NCBI GenBank assembly: GCA_003611745.1
Contig: RAYF01000036.1
Span: 1 to 33,548, forward strand
From: a bacterium D16-36
Lineage (GTDB): Bacteria; Bacillota; Clostridia; Lachnospirales; Lachnospiraceae
DNA length: 33,548 nucleotides
Direction: 5' to 3'
A model generated the notes under the pieces. That model had not been told where the DNA came from, did no database searches, and saw only the letters and a program-made list of their open reading frames with translations. The translations under genes and the position numbers were made by a program. This document shows, in pieces, positions 1 to 7,746 of this stretch (positions are counted from its first letter, which is position 1; each line of letters opens with the position of its first letter).

Positions 1-265
1 GGAAAGGCGCATAAACCAAGCATCAAAGCCGCAAGACAGATAGTTCCTCGGAAAGGCGAAATGTTGCAAGGCATATCTTGTTCTTCTTTTTAGGCGTTTT
101 GTTTGTCTGTAAAGCAAAAAACAGAAACATAACCGGATGCAGGCACAAACAAAAATTGGCGAATAACAGGGAGTTATCGTTAAATAAACATCGTCTGTAA
201 ATGGTGACATATTGATTTGGGGCAGTAATGAATATACATACTGAAAATTGATTTCCATGCTTTTC
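1..265. other. Left-edge region without a recognisable gene
   Basis: No convincing complete gene is visible here. Plus-strand frame 1 is open from base 1 to a TAG at 91-93 (about 30 codons), so the tail of a gene entering from the left is possible, but the peptide resembles nothing I know. The motif GGAAAGGCG occurs at 1-9 and again at 51-59. The right part holds a repeat copy (226-260) and then a promoter for the next operon. Confidence 0.4.
226..256 (+). repeat. Dispersed repeat, copy A
   Basis: About 31 bases are nearly identical, in inverted orientation, to the segment at 5651-5679 behind the CotH gene. The shared core reads TAATGAATAT, two to four variable bases, then ACTGAAAATTGATTTCC. 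This copy lies just upstream of the promoter at 266-293 and lacks the second arm that makes copy B a perfect inverted repeat. It could be a regulatory site or a small repeated intergenic element. Confidence 0.55.
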
Positions 266-293
266 TTGACGTTTTTGGCAAATACGGTATACT
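266..293 (+). promoter_or_regulatory. Sigma-A-type promoter of the zinc-ribbon/TPM operon
   Basis: A -35 box TTGACG (266-271) and a -10 box TATACT (288-293) are separated by 16 bases. Each box has one mismatch to consensus. They lie about 120 bases upstream of the start codon at 415, leaving a 5' leader of roughly 115 bases. No other promoter of this quality is visible before the operon. Confidence 0.65.
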
Positions 294-414
294 GTTATTA
301 GCCGTTCCGTATACGGATGGATTGTTTGCCGGATGACAGGTGAGCAGCCGGTTCCAGATGGCGGCGGTGAAACTGCTGAAAATCTACATAGATGGAAAGG
401 GAAAAGAAGCCATT

Positions 415-1464
415 ATGATTATTGATTATAAATGTCCAAATTGTGCTGCAAATATGGTATTTGACAGCGATACCGGCAAGCTGCACTGCGGAAGCTGCGA
501 TTATGAAGAAGAAATAGAAGGTTATCAGAAAACATATGAATCTTTTGATACCAAGTTCCACACTGCTTCCTATGGGGACGAGGAGGCGCGCCAATATTTA
601 TGCAAAAGCTGTGGCGCTGTTCTGGTGACGGACAATCACACTGCGGCAACAATATGCAGCTTCTGTGGTTCACCTATGATTTTAGGTGAAAGAATTTCCG
701 GGGATTATGCACCGACTAAAGTAATTCCTTTTTCTATTTCAAAGGAGGAGGCGGAAAAGGCATTTAAAAAATGGTGCAGAAAACTGAAATTTTCTCCAAA
801 GGAGTTTACGCAGGGAAATAAAATCAAAGAGGTTGTCGGCATGTATGTTCCGTTCTGGCTCTATGACCTGCGCGGGCAGGGGGAGGCACAGTTCCACTGC
901 ACGAGGACCCATATCTATGACAGCGGTGATGAAACGATAACAGAGACTAGGCATTTTGACGTATACCGGCAGGTTGATTTGACCTTAAAAGATATTCCGG
1001 CAGATGCATCTGAAAAAATGGCTGATACGCTGATGGATGCATTGGAGCCTTTTGATTATTCCGGCATCCGGGAATTTAATACCCCGTATCTTGCGGGATT
1101 TCTTTCTGAAAAATATAATTATACAGATAAAGAAATGCTCCCAAGAGTGACAAAGCGTGCCGAACAATATATGGACGAATATGTGGCATCCACTATACAC
1201 GGATATGAAGCGGTCCATTGCAAAGGCCGGGATTACCATATAGGGCAGCTTTCCTCAGAATATGCACTATTTCCGGTATGGATGGTCTATTACAACTATG
1301 ACGAGGCAGAATATACATTTGCAATGAACGGGCAGACTGGCAAATTAGCTGGGGATCCGCCGCGGTCTATTCCTAAAATTGCAACTTCCGTTGGCCTTGC
1401 CACGGTGCTGTTCTTTCTTGTATTCCGCATTATTACCGTGTTGTTAGGAGGGCCGCTGCTATGA
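415..1464 (+). CDS. TFIIB-type zinc-ribbon protein with a C-terminal membrane segment
   Basis: A 349-residue protein with two Cys4 zinc ribbons: CPNC at 7-10 with CGSC at 25-28, and CKSC at 63-66 with CSFC at 81-84. A mixed alpha/beta middle follows, then a hydrophobic C-terminal stretch (about 322-345) that should anchor it in the membrane. Family members typically start close to the first CxxC, so ATG 415 is preferred over in-frame GTG 340 or ATG 358. Its stop overlaps the start of the TPM gene by four bases (ATGA), so the two are translationally coupled. This pairing with a TPM protein recurs in Clostridia, but the biochemical role is unknown. A part in membrane or envelope stress is only a guess. 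Confidence 0.82.
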   Translation: MIIDYKCPNCAANMVFDSDTGKLHCGSCDYEEEIEGYQKTYESFDTKFHTASYGDEEARQYLCKSCGAVLVTDNHTAATICSFCGSPMILGERISGDYAPTKVIPFSISKEEAEKAFKKWCRKLKFSPKEFTQGNKIKEVVGMYVPFWLYDLRGQGEAQFHCTRTHIYDSGDETITETRHFDVYRQVDLTLKDIPADASEKMADTLMDALEPFDYSGIREFNTPYLAGFLSEKYNYTDKEMLPRVTKRAEQYMDEYVASTIHGYEAVHCKGRDYHIGQLSSEYALFPVWMVYYNYDEAEYTFAMNGQTGKLAGDPPRSIPKIATSVGLATVLFFLVFRIITVLLGGPLL

Positions 1465-2219
1465 TAAATACATATAAAATTAAAAATTATATTTTGACAG
1501 GGCTGCTTTTTCTGGTGTTTCTCTGTTTTGGCCGGTCGGCAGAAGCCGCCACGGTAATCACGGATGGCGCAGGCATGCTTACCGCAAAGGAAGCGGAACA
1601 GATACGCTCACAATGTGAATCTATTTTGACGCAGTATGACACTTCTATTTATATAGTAACTTCAAATAAAATAGGGTCGCAGGACGATTTCGAAGGTTAT
1701 ATGGAGAAAATAGGTAATGCCGCAGATGCACCGGAAGACATGATACTTCTTTTTATCAGCACAAAGGAAAATGGCCATGTTTACCAGATTTTTGGATATG
1801 GCAGGGCTGAAACTTTTATGAACCATAACCGATGTAATAAGGTAATGGACCGTATGCAGGGTGACTTAAAGGAAAAAGAGTATTATTCTGCACTGGGAAC
1901 CTTCTGCAAGGAAGTGCGCTCCTATATGGGCAGGGACCCTAAGTTTGATAATATTATTTTTCAGGCTTTCCCCCAGTTGATTTTCAGCCTGCTGTTAAGC
2001 AGTATTATTATATTTTGCATGGTGAGAAATACATCGGGAAGAAATACCACAACGGTTAAGACGTATATTGATCAGGAAAATTCCCGCCTGCTGGGGCGGA
2101 TGGACCATTTTACCCATATGACTGTCAGCCGGGTTAAAAAGTCAAACAACAGCGGCGGCAAGAGCGGTGGAGGCGGAGGCGGACGGAGCCATAGCAGCGG
2201 AAGCTCCCATTCATTTTAG
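1461..2219 (+). CDS. TPM-domain membrane protein
   Basis: A 252-residue protein. Residues 10-30 form a signal peptide or first membrane segment ending in an AEAA-type cleavage site. A TPM-type domain (about 30-155) follows, with ITDGAGML near its start and the hydrophobic strand DMILLFIS at 93-100. A transmembrane helix (about 171-188) is next, then a cytoplasmic tail ending in a Gly/Ser/His-rich stretch. That tail (KSGGGGGG, then SHSSGSSHSF) is typical of TPM proteins such as the YgcG type. TPM domains have been linked to acid phosphatase activity and to photosystem repair in plants, but the bacterial role is poorly defined. The start codon overlaps the stop of the zinc-ribbon gene, so they form one operon, ended by the hairpin just downstream. 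Confidence 0.82.
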   Translation: MINTYKIKNYILTGLLFLVFLCFGRSAEAATVITDGAGMLTAKEAEQIRSQCESILTQYDTSIYIVTSNKIGSQDDFEGYMEKIGNAADAPEDMILLFISTKENGHVYQIFGYGRAETFMNHNRCNKVMDRMQGDLKEKEYYSALGTFCKEVRSYMGRDPKFDNIIFQAFPQLIFSLLLSSIIIFCMVRNTSGRNTTTVKTYIDQENSRLLGRMDHFTHMTVSRVKKSNNSGGKSGGGGGGRSHSSGSSHSF

Positions 2220-2222
2220 AAC

Positions 2223-2255
2223 AGAAAGGGCACAGACAAAGTCTGTGCCCTTTCT
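2223..2255 (+). terminator. Strong hairpin between convergent genes
   Basis: A perfect 15-bp stem, AGAAAGGGCACAGAC with its complement, closes an AAA loop and starts four bases after the TPM stop codon. The following tract (TATATATTAGG) is T-poor, so termination depends mainly on stem strength. The CotH gene arrives from the other side, so the hairpin may serve both transcripts. Confidence 0.8.
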
Positions 2256-2323
2256 ATATATTAGGAACGTTCTTGCCGTGCGTAGGGAAGAAAATCCCTT
2301 GCCCGATTATTCTGGCTGCTTTT

Positions 2324-5300
2324 TTAGATATTGAGCAGCTTTTTATATTTTTCCTTTTTGCCTTTTGGTGTTTTTATTTTCGGTGAAGCGGAATTTCCTG
2401 CAAATATATTTTTTCCTGCCTTTTTGAGCTGCTTTGATTGAATGGTAACTTTCTTTAAGTGTTTGCAGTTAGCAAATGCCCTGCTTCCAATTTCTGAAAT
2501 ATTCTGTCCCAAAGTGGCTGTCTGCAGTTTTTTACTGCCTGTAAATGCATTTTTGCTTATGGCAGTTACTTGATACGTCTGGTTCTTATATCGTACTGTT
2601 GCAGGGATTGCCAGCTTCTTTACGGAATTTTGTGCGCCTGTGCAAGAAACAGTCTTTTTATCTCCGATTGTCAGTATTTTGTATTTTAAGCCGTTTATTG
2701 TGAATTCTGTGCCCTTTTTGGCTGTATCCTTTTTTGGAGAAGCAGGCACAGGCTCCTTTTTAGGCTCAATTTTGATTGGTATGCTCGGAGTTGGTGTCGG
2801 TGCAGGCGTAGTATCCGGAGATGGTGTAGTATCAGGTACAGGAACATCTGGCTCTGGTGTCATATCCGGAGCGGGCGTCATATCTGGAGTCGGTGTCACA
2901 GATGGGGCAGGTGTCATATCCGGTGTCGGTACCCCCGGTACTTCCGGCATCATATTCGCATTTCCGTCATCCACAACAGTTACATTGCAAAACTCTGGCT
3001 TAGAATATCCGATATAGACGACTACCACCGCTGTTCCTTCCTTGAGTCCATGGATATAGCCACTGTCATTTACTTCAACAATTTCGGTATCGGAGGAGGC
3101 AAACTTTACGTTCCAGTCAACAGCATTCTCCGGGACATGCCGCACGTCAATGCGCCCATACCCTCCCTTCGACACTACGATATTCTTCTCTGGAATCCGG
3201 AGTGACTGGAGTGACTGAAAATCCCTATAATCCACAAAATGTACCAGACAGCTTGCACTTTCCCCGTTTGGCGCAGAAGCTGTAATGATAGCTTCGCCTA
3301 CCCGCATTTTAGGCATAACCGTGCCGTTCATGACAGTAGCCATTGTTTCATCGCTGCTTGACCAGATTAAATCTGCGTCATTTGCCCCAAAAGGCAGGAC
3401 ACAGTAATTTAACTGCATCATGTCATCATAAATCATGTAGTACTCTTTTTGGTAAAAACCAATTTTTTGTACAGGGAGTACCTGGGATTTTTCTTTCCAT
3501 TTTCCCTTTGCCACCAGATTTTCTTTTATCCGAGTATCATCTGTAAGCTGGTACTCATAAGATTCCCCGTCCGATTCGGCTGTAGCATACCAGCCTTCAA
3601 ATATATAACCTTCTTTTGCCGGGGCAGCAGGCAGCATTCCGATTATCTTGTTCTCCTCAACTGGTATGGTGACATATTCCATATCATCTACCATAAATTT
3701 AACGCTCACATATGTTTTCTTTAAATTGTTCAGGTTGGCATCTATCCATTCGACACGCTGCTTTATCCATAATTTTAGTCGTTCCACTTCGCTGTCATAG
3801 GTAACAGGGGTTGTAGTAACTGTCTCCGGTTCTCCCCCTCCGTCAAACCACAATTCGTTGCCGTATCTGTCACTGTATTTTTCCCAGATTTCATAATTAA
3901 CCTGCTGGGACATATACTGTTTCTTAGAATAGATATCAATCTGCCCGCCGTCTTTAGCTGCTTCCAGAAGCTTTTCTTTGATTGCAGGCCAGCGGTCTAC
4001 CACCTTTTGGTAAAATACTGGGTCTTCGAAGAGGCGTGAAAACCACATGCTGTAGTTTTGTGTGAAACCTTCGCAATAATTATCGTGGTATTCTGTCGCG
4101 CCCCACGCTACATAGTCGAAATCCCAGAGCGGCCCCCAGTATAGTTTTCCATTTCTTTTCTTATACATGTAGGTACTGGTAGAGCCGAATGCATCGCCGT
4201 TTTTTGATATTTCCTGTATCCAGTAGTAGTCAACGGCAGAATCAATATCTAGATATTCCTGATAAGATTTTCCATCTATTTCAAAACTATCACCGTAAAT
4301 AGCATCCTCGGTTTTCTGTACATAATTTTTTATGTAATTAAATTGTGCCTCATTCTCATAGGAATCAAACGATGGGCTTTCTATTAAAAACCTGTTATCG
4401 CGGCTCGTAGAGAACACCTTATTTAGTTCATCTCCATATGGAGACAGCCCCAGCAGATAACCGCCGGAAATAATGGATTCGTCTGTAGCTGTTTTTGTTT
4501 CATCATCTGAAAGGTTGTCAATATCAACACGGCTCTTTCCCACACGGACCTGCTCACAGAGGTAATAGCTCCCCAGATATTCGCCATTCATAATTACATT
4601 GACAAATTCACATTGCGGCGTAAATTCCATGCCAAGTTCTGCGCCCAGCCAGTATGTGATTTTATTGCGCAGCATAGAGACATCGTAATAGTTTGCCAGA
4701 AGCACCCAATGCTTATTGGCGCCCATTCCTAAAAGGTCCTGTTTCTGTTCCAATTTAAACTTGTATGGTTTTTTCTCTGAATTCCAAGTAGAATTTCCCC
4801 GCCCACGCACATAATCCAGCGTGTAAGTTGCCGATTTATACGTATTATCTGAATACTCTGATTTGTAACCCTTTGGGATACTTAGGGAAACTTTGCCGTA
4901 ACATTCTGTGTCATGGTTCATATCCCCATTCATTTCGGAAATACTTCCCTGTGATTCATCTAAGTCAAATTCTACGACAGGGAGGTCGCTTTTTATTAAG
5001 CGCAGTGAACGGACTACAAGGCGGAGAATCCCTGTCTCCTGAGTTACCACCTGAAAGCGCAGCTTATGTTTGCCGGATATATTTTTTTTCGAAAGATTGA
5101 CACAGCGGCTCTTCACCGTTGACCAGATTTCTGCTTTCTTTTGCCTGCCAAGAGAAACAGTGGCAAAAGGCTTTTTTTCATTATCCAGATAGAAAGCAAG
5201 CTTTATGTTTTGTTTGCGCTGTGCAAGGGCATCTACTAAAAAGTATTCTGCCTGATTGGTGGCAAACTCAAAGTCATCATCATATGTAAACATGGTGCCT

Positions 5301-5545
5301 GAAAAATCTGCGGCATCACCTGCTATCATAACGCCGTTTGCCTTTTCATCCATTTTCATGATAATAGATGGATTGGCCGCCTTGAATTTTCCTTGCTCCC
5401 GCAAATTCAAGGTATTGTATTCTTCCGGCGCATTTTCTGCTGCAGCACTGCTGAAAGATGCTGGTACGACAAAAAAAGCCCCTAAAAGAAACATAAGTGT
5501 AATTAGTAGTTTCTTTGGACATTCTTTAACTTTCTTTTCCCTCAT
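2324..5545 (-). CDS. Secreted CotH-family protein with Ig-like, Pro/Thr-rich and BspA-type repeat domains
   Basis: A 1073-residue protein. The N-terminus is a signal peptide (about 12-36, ending in SAAA). The CotH kinase-like region spans about 190-560, with RGRGNSTWNSEKKPYKFKL near 246-264 and the metal-binding-type motif WDFD near 472-475. A repeat of the Listeria-Bacteroides type follows (about 608-680, GYIFEGWY). Then come two Big_2-like Ig domains (about 690-860), a Pro/Thr linker of TPxPDMTPAPD units (about 861-925) and a BspA-type leucine-rich segment (about 965-1073, NAFTGSKKL, RAFANCKHL). CotH kinases phosphorylate spore-coat proteins, and the motifs kept here suggest an active fold. 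The export signal and adhesive repeats point to an extracellular or surface target. A good ribosome site (GAGGGGGA) lies nine bases before the ATG. No sortase motif is visible at the C-terminus. Confidence 0.88.
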   Translation of the reverse strand: MREKKVKECPKKLLITLMFLLGAFFVVPASFSSAAAENAPEEYNTLNLREQGKFKAANPSIIMKMDEKANGVMIAGDAADFSGTMFTYDDDFEFATNQAEYFLVDALAQRKQNIKLAFYLDNEKKPFATVSLGRQKKAEIWSTVKSRCVNLSKKNISGKHKLRFQVVTQETGILRLVVRSLRLIKSDLPVVEFDLDESQGSISEMNGDMNHDTECYGKVSLSIPKGYKSEYSDNTYKSATYTLDYVRGRGNSTWNSEKKPYKFKLEQKQDLLGMGANKHWVLLANYYDVSMLRNKITYWLGAELGMEFTPQCEFVNVIMNGEYLGSYYLCEQVRVGKSRVDIDNLSDDETKTATDESIISGGYLLGLSPYGDELNKVFSTSRDNRFLIESPSFDSYENEAQFNYIKNYVQKTEDAIYGDSFEIDGKSYQEYLDIDSAVDYYWIQEISKNGDAFGSTSTYMYKKRNGKLYWGPLWDFDYVAWGATEYHDNYCEGFTQNYSMWFSRLFEDPVFYQKVVDRWPAIKEKLLEAAKDGGQIDIYSKKQYMSQQVNYEIWEKYSDRYGNELWFDGGGEPETVTTTPVTYDSEVERLKLWIKQRVEWIDANLNNLKKTYVSVKFMVDDMEYVTIPVEENKIIGMLPAAPAKEGYIFEGWYATAESDGESYEYQLTDDTRIKENLVAKGKWKEKSQVLPVQKIGFYQKEYYMIYDDMMQLNYCVLPFGANDADLIWSSSDETMATVMNGTVMPKMRVGEAIITASAPNGESASCLVHFVDYRDFQSLQSLRIPEKNIVVSKGGYGRIDVRHVPENAVDWNVKFASSDTEIVEVNDSGYIHGLKEGTAVVVVYIGYSKPEFCNVTVVDDGNANMMPEVPGVPTPDMTPAPSVTPTPDMTPAPDMTPEPDVPVPDTTPSPDTTPAPTPTPSIPIKIEPKKEPVPASPKKDTAKKGTEFTINGLKYKILTIGDKKTVSCTGAQNSVKKLAIPATVRYKNQTYQVTAISKNAFTGSKKLQTATLGQNISEIGSRAFANCKHLKKVTIQSKQLKKAGKNIFAGNSASPKIKTPKGKKEKYKKLLNI

Positions 5546-5648
5546 AAAATCAAATCCCCCTCATTTTTGTAAATATTTTTTGACATCAAGGTACACATAA
5601 AGAATAGCATAGTTATTTTGAAAACACAATACTGTACACAATTCACCG

Positions 5649-5695
5649 CGGAAATCAATTTTCAGTACATATTCATTACCCAAAATTGATTTCCG
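5649..5695. repeat. Perfect 14-bp inverted repeat containing dispersed-repeat copy B
   Basis: The arms CGGAAATCAATTTT (5649-5662) and its exact complement (5682-5695) flank a 19-base loop. The left arm and loop match the repeat at 226-256 in inverted orientation. It lies at the 3' end of the HD-GYP gene, whose stop codon begins at 5700 on the minus strand. No T-run follows on either strand, so a simple intrinsic terminator is unlikely. A protein-binding site or small palindromic repeat family is more plausible. Confidence 0.6.
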
Positions 5696-5697
5696 TG

Positions 5698-7482
5698 CTA
5701 ATTCACAGCCTGCTCGATTTCAGGTATCAGTGAAATGAAGGCATCGGCAAGATGTGGGTCAAATTGTGTCCCTTTATGCTTTTTTAATTCATCCACAGCA
5801 GCTTCCACGGAAATCGGTTCTTTGTAGGAGCGCTCGGAAACCATTGCATCATATGAATCACAGATTGCCAGAATGCGTCCGGAAAGTGGGATTTCTTCAC
5901 CTGTAAGCCCACGTGGGTACCCTTTGCCGTCATACCTCTCATGATGTGAAAGTACGGCAGGGATTACATAACTCATATTCGGCAGGAAATGTATCATTTC
6001 CGCAGAGGCAGCAGCATGGCCTTTTACAATCTCGTATTCCTCAGCGGTCAGCTTGCCTTTTTTGTTCAAAATGTGCTCGGGTATGCCTATTTTACCGATA
6101 TCGTGTAGCAGTGCCGCCTCCTTGATGGAGCGTATTTCATCGCTGTTAAGCCCGATTTTTTGGGCAAGTAGACCAGCATACTGTGCAACATGGCTGGAAT
6201 GGCTGGCGGCATAGGGGTCTTTGGCGTTAATTGCAGCTGTCAGTGCATAAACGGTAGCAGAAATATGGCTGTAGGTATTTTTATTTTTCGTGTCCTGCCC
6301 GGCTTCCTCTGCAGAAGTTCCATACAGCTCAATTCCGCTTCTTCCATTCTGTTTCGAATAAAGAGCGGCACATTCTGCCTGCTTCAGTATCTCTGCATCA
6401 TTATGGTATCCCTTGGCGGATTGCAAGGCAATACCGATGCTGACAGTAACAGGTGGTATGCCCTCCGGTCTCCCCTCATGGTTCTGCTTTAGTGTTTCTT
6501 GTATTTTATGGGCTATTCCAAGTATTTCATCTTTGGTCTTGCCGAGCAGGTAAACGATATATTCATCGGATGAAAAATAGAATATTTTCCCATCTTCTCC
6601 AGCAGATGAAAGGATGGCTTGCCCGCACCATTTTAGGATTTCATCACTGCAGGCCCCGCCATACAGTTCCTTATATAGTTCAAAGTCATCGATATATAGG
6701 GATAGGAATGCCTGTCCTTCCCTTTCTGGCCAGTTTTTTGCCATATATTCGCGGAAATACCTGCGGTTATATAATCCGGTTAAATCATCACGGATTGTTA
6801 ATTGATAGCGTCTCTGGTATATATTGATATTCTTTAGGCAGAGCGATACATGGTCGGCAAACTGCTGGAAACATTTGACATCCTGATAGTTCATTTTCAG
6901 CTTCTCTTTTGGCCTTAAACAGAGGTAGCCCTTCAGGAGATTATCATATTTCAGAGGGGAGATCCCAATATAGCCTCCTCTGGCAGAGTCTTCCACTTCC
7001 TCTATCGCTTTTATATTTTCCTCCTGTGTCAGGGAAAATCCTTCAGTGCTGCCAATAATGCTATAACTGCCTGCCTCATTTCGAAGTGCAATAAAGATAT
7101 CTACATCATTTATCAGGTTTGGCAGAACTTCCAGTATTCTTTGGCACAATGCATCTACACTCAGCAGGGAAAGTGTCTCCTGCTGAAATGCCTTCAATGT
7201 TTCAAATTGCTTTTTGGATCGTTTCTCATCTAGATATTTTCTCAGCTTTAGCAAAAGAAATATATTGGAAAAAACCCATGCCGCCAATCCCAGCGTCAAA
7301 AGGATTAGTGTCTCGTTTAGGTTGATAGATAAGGTTTTTGCAGCCTTTTCGGCATATTTGCTGATATGCCAGATTGGCAGTACAATTATAATAGAAGTCA
7401 GGGAATAAAGCAGCCCGATTAGAAGGCGTCTGGAAATCACAAACGGATACCGTCTGGAAGTTTTTGTATACTTTTGTCCCAT
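5698..7482 (-). CDS. Membrane protein with GAF, degenerate GGDEF and HD-GYP domains (probable c-di-GMP phosphodiesterase)
   Basis: A 594-residue protein. Two membrane helices (about 17-40 and 57-80) are followed by a GAF-like sensor region (about 95-220). A GGDEF-type fold comes next (about 228-388), with DDLTGLYNRRYF at 232-243. The catalytic GGDEF signature is replaced by SSDEY (304-308), so cyclase activity is probably lost. The HD-GYP domain (about 405-590) is intact: LLHDIGKIGIP (458-468) and HHERYDGKGYPRGL (513-526) carry the metal and substrate residues. The degenerate GGDEF may act as a GTP sensor that tunes the phosphodiesterase, as known for other degenerate GGDEF domains. AGGAGGT lies eight bases before the ATG. 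The gene seems to be monocistronic. Confidence 0.9.
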   Translation of the reverse strand: MGQKYTKTSRRYPFVISRRLLIGLLYSLTSIIIVLPIWHISKYAEKAAKTLSINLNETLILLTLGLAAWVFSNIFLLLKLRKYLDEKRSKKQFETLKAFQQETLSLLSVDALCQRILEVLPNLINDVDIFIALRNEAGSYSIIGSTEGFSLTQEENIKAIEEVEDSARGGYIGISPLKYDNLLKGYLCLRPKEKLKMNYQDVKCFQQFADHVSLCLKNINIYQRRYQLTIRDDLTGLYNRRYFREYMAKNWPEREGQAFLSLYIDDFELYKELYGGACSDEILKWCGQAILSSAGEDGKIFYFSSDEYIVYLLGKTKDEILGIAHKIQETLKQNHEGRPEGIPPVTVSIGIALQSAKGYHNDAEILKQAECAALYSKQNGRSGIELYGTSAEEAGQDTKNKNTYSHISATVYALTAAINAKDPYAASHSSHVAQYAGLLAQKIGLNSDEIRSIKEAALLHDIGKIGIPEHILNKKGKLTAEEYEIVKGHAAASAEMIHFLPNMSYVIPAVLSHHERYDGKGYPRGLTGEEIPLSGRILAICDSYDAMVSERSYKEPISVEAAVDELKKHKGTQFDPHLADAFISLIPEIEQAVN

Positions 7483-7592
7483 ATATGTTCACCTCCTATA
7501 GAAAATTGTGTCATTATAATTATATCGGTATAAAGCGGCGGGGACATGAATACTATCAAAAGAGCATATTCTGGGTATAGATTCAAAAAACA

Positions 7593-7621
7593 TTGAAAGA
7601 AAGTCTATTTTATGATAATAT
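7593..7621 (+). promoter_or_regulatory. Sigma-A-type promoter of the antiporter leader
   Basis: TTGAAA (7593-7598) and TAATAT (7616-7621) are separated by exactly 17 bases. Transcription would begin near 7628-7630, just before the structured leader at 7631. This fits a leader RNA that starts with the candidate aptamer. Confidence 0.65.
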
Positions 7622-7630
7622 ATTTTTTAA

Positions 7631-7715
7631 GGGAATGAAGTTCTCCCGTGGGAAACCTAAACCGCATTTATGCTGATGACTTCTGCAAAAATATGCAGAA
7701 ATTATCAGCTTTTTT
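7631..7715 (+). ncRNA. Candidate cation-sensing riboswitch with transcription terminator
   Basis: The leader of the antiporter gene can form two exclusive structures. One is an intrinsic terminator: arms 7672-7687 and 7694-7709 (one G-U pair and one mismatch), loop AAAATA, then six T at 7710-7715. The other pairs GAAGTT (7637-7642) with GACTTC (7678-7683), which uses bases of the terminator's left arm and encloses GGGAAACC and the small hairpin GCATTTATGC. Stabilising the second form would switch the gene on. The position before a cation:proton antiporter fits the Na+-sensing DUF1646-type riboswitch class. I cannot recall that consensus well enough to assert it, so the class is an inference. 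The alternative folding itself is visible in the sequence. Confidence 0.5.
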
Positions 7716-7746
7716 AATTTCTGCAACAAGATAAGGAGGATTTTGT

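Noticed and set aside
2640-3017. Plus-strand open frame of 125 codons rich in Gly and Val
   Set aside because: It is the reverse of the Pro/Thr repeat coding region of the CotH gene, with no ribosome site, so it is a shadow.
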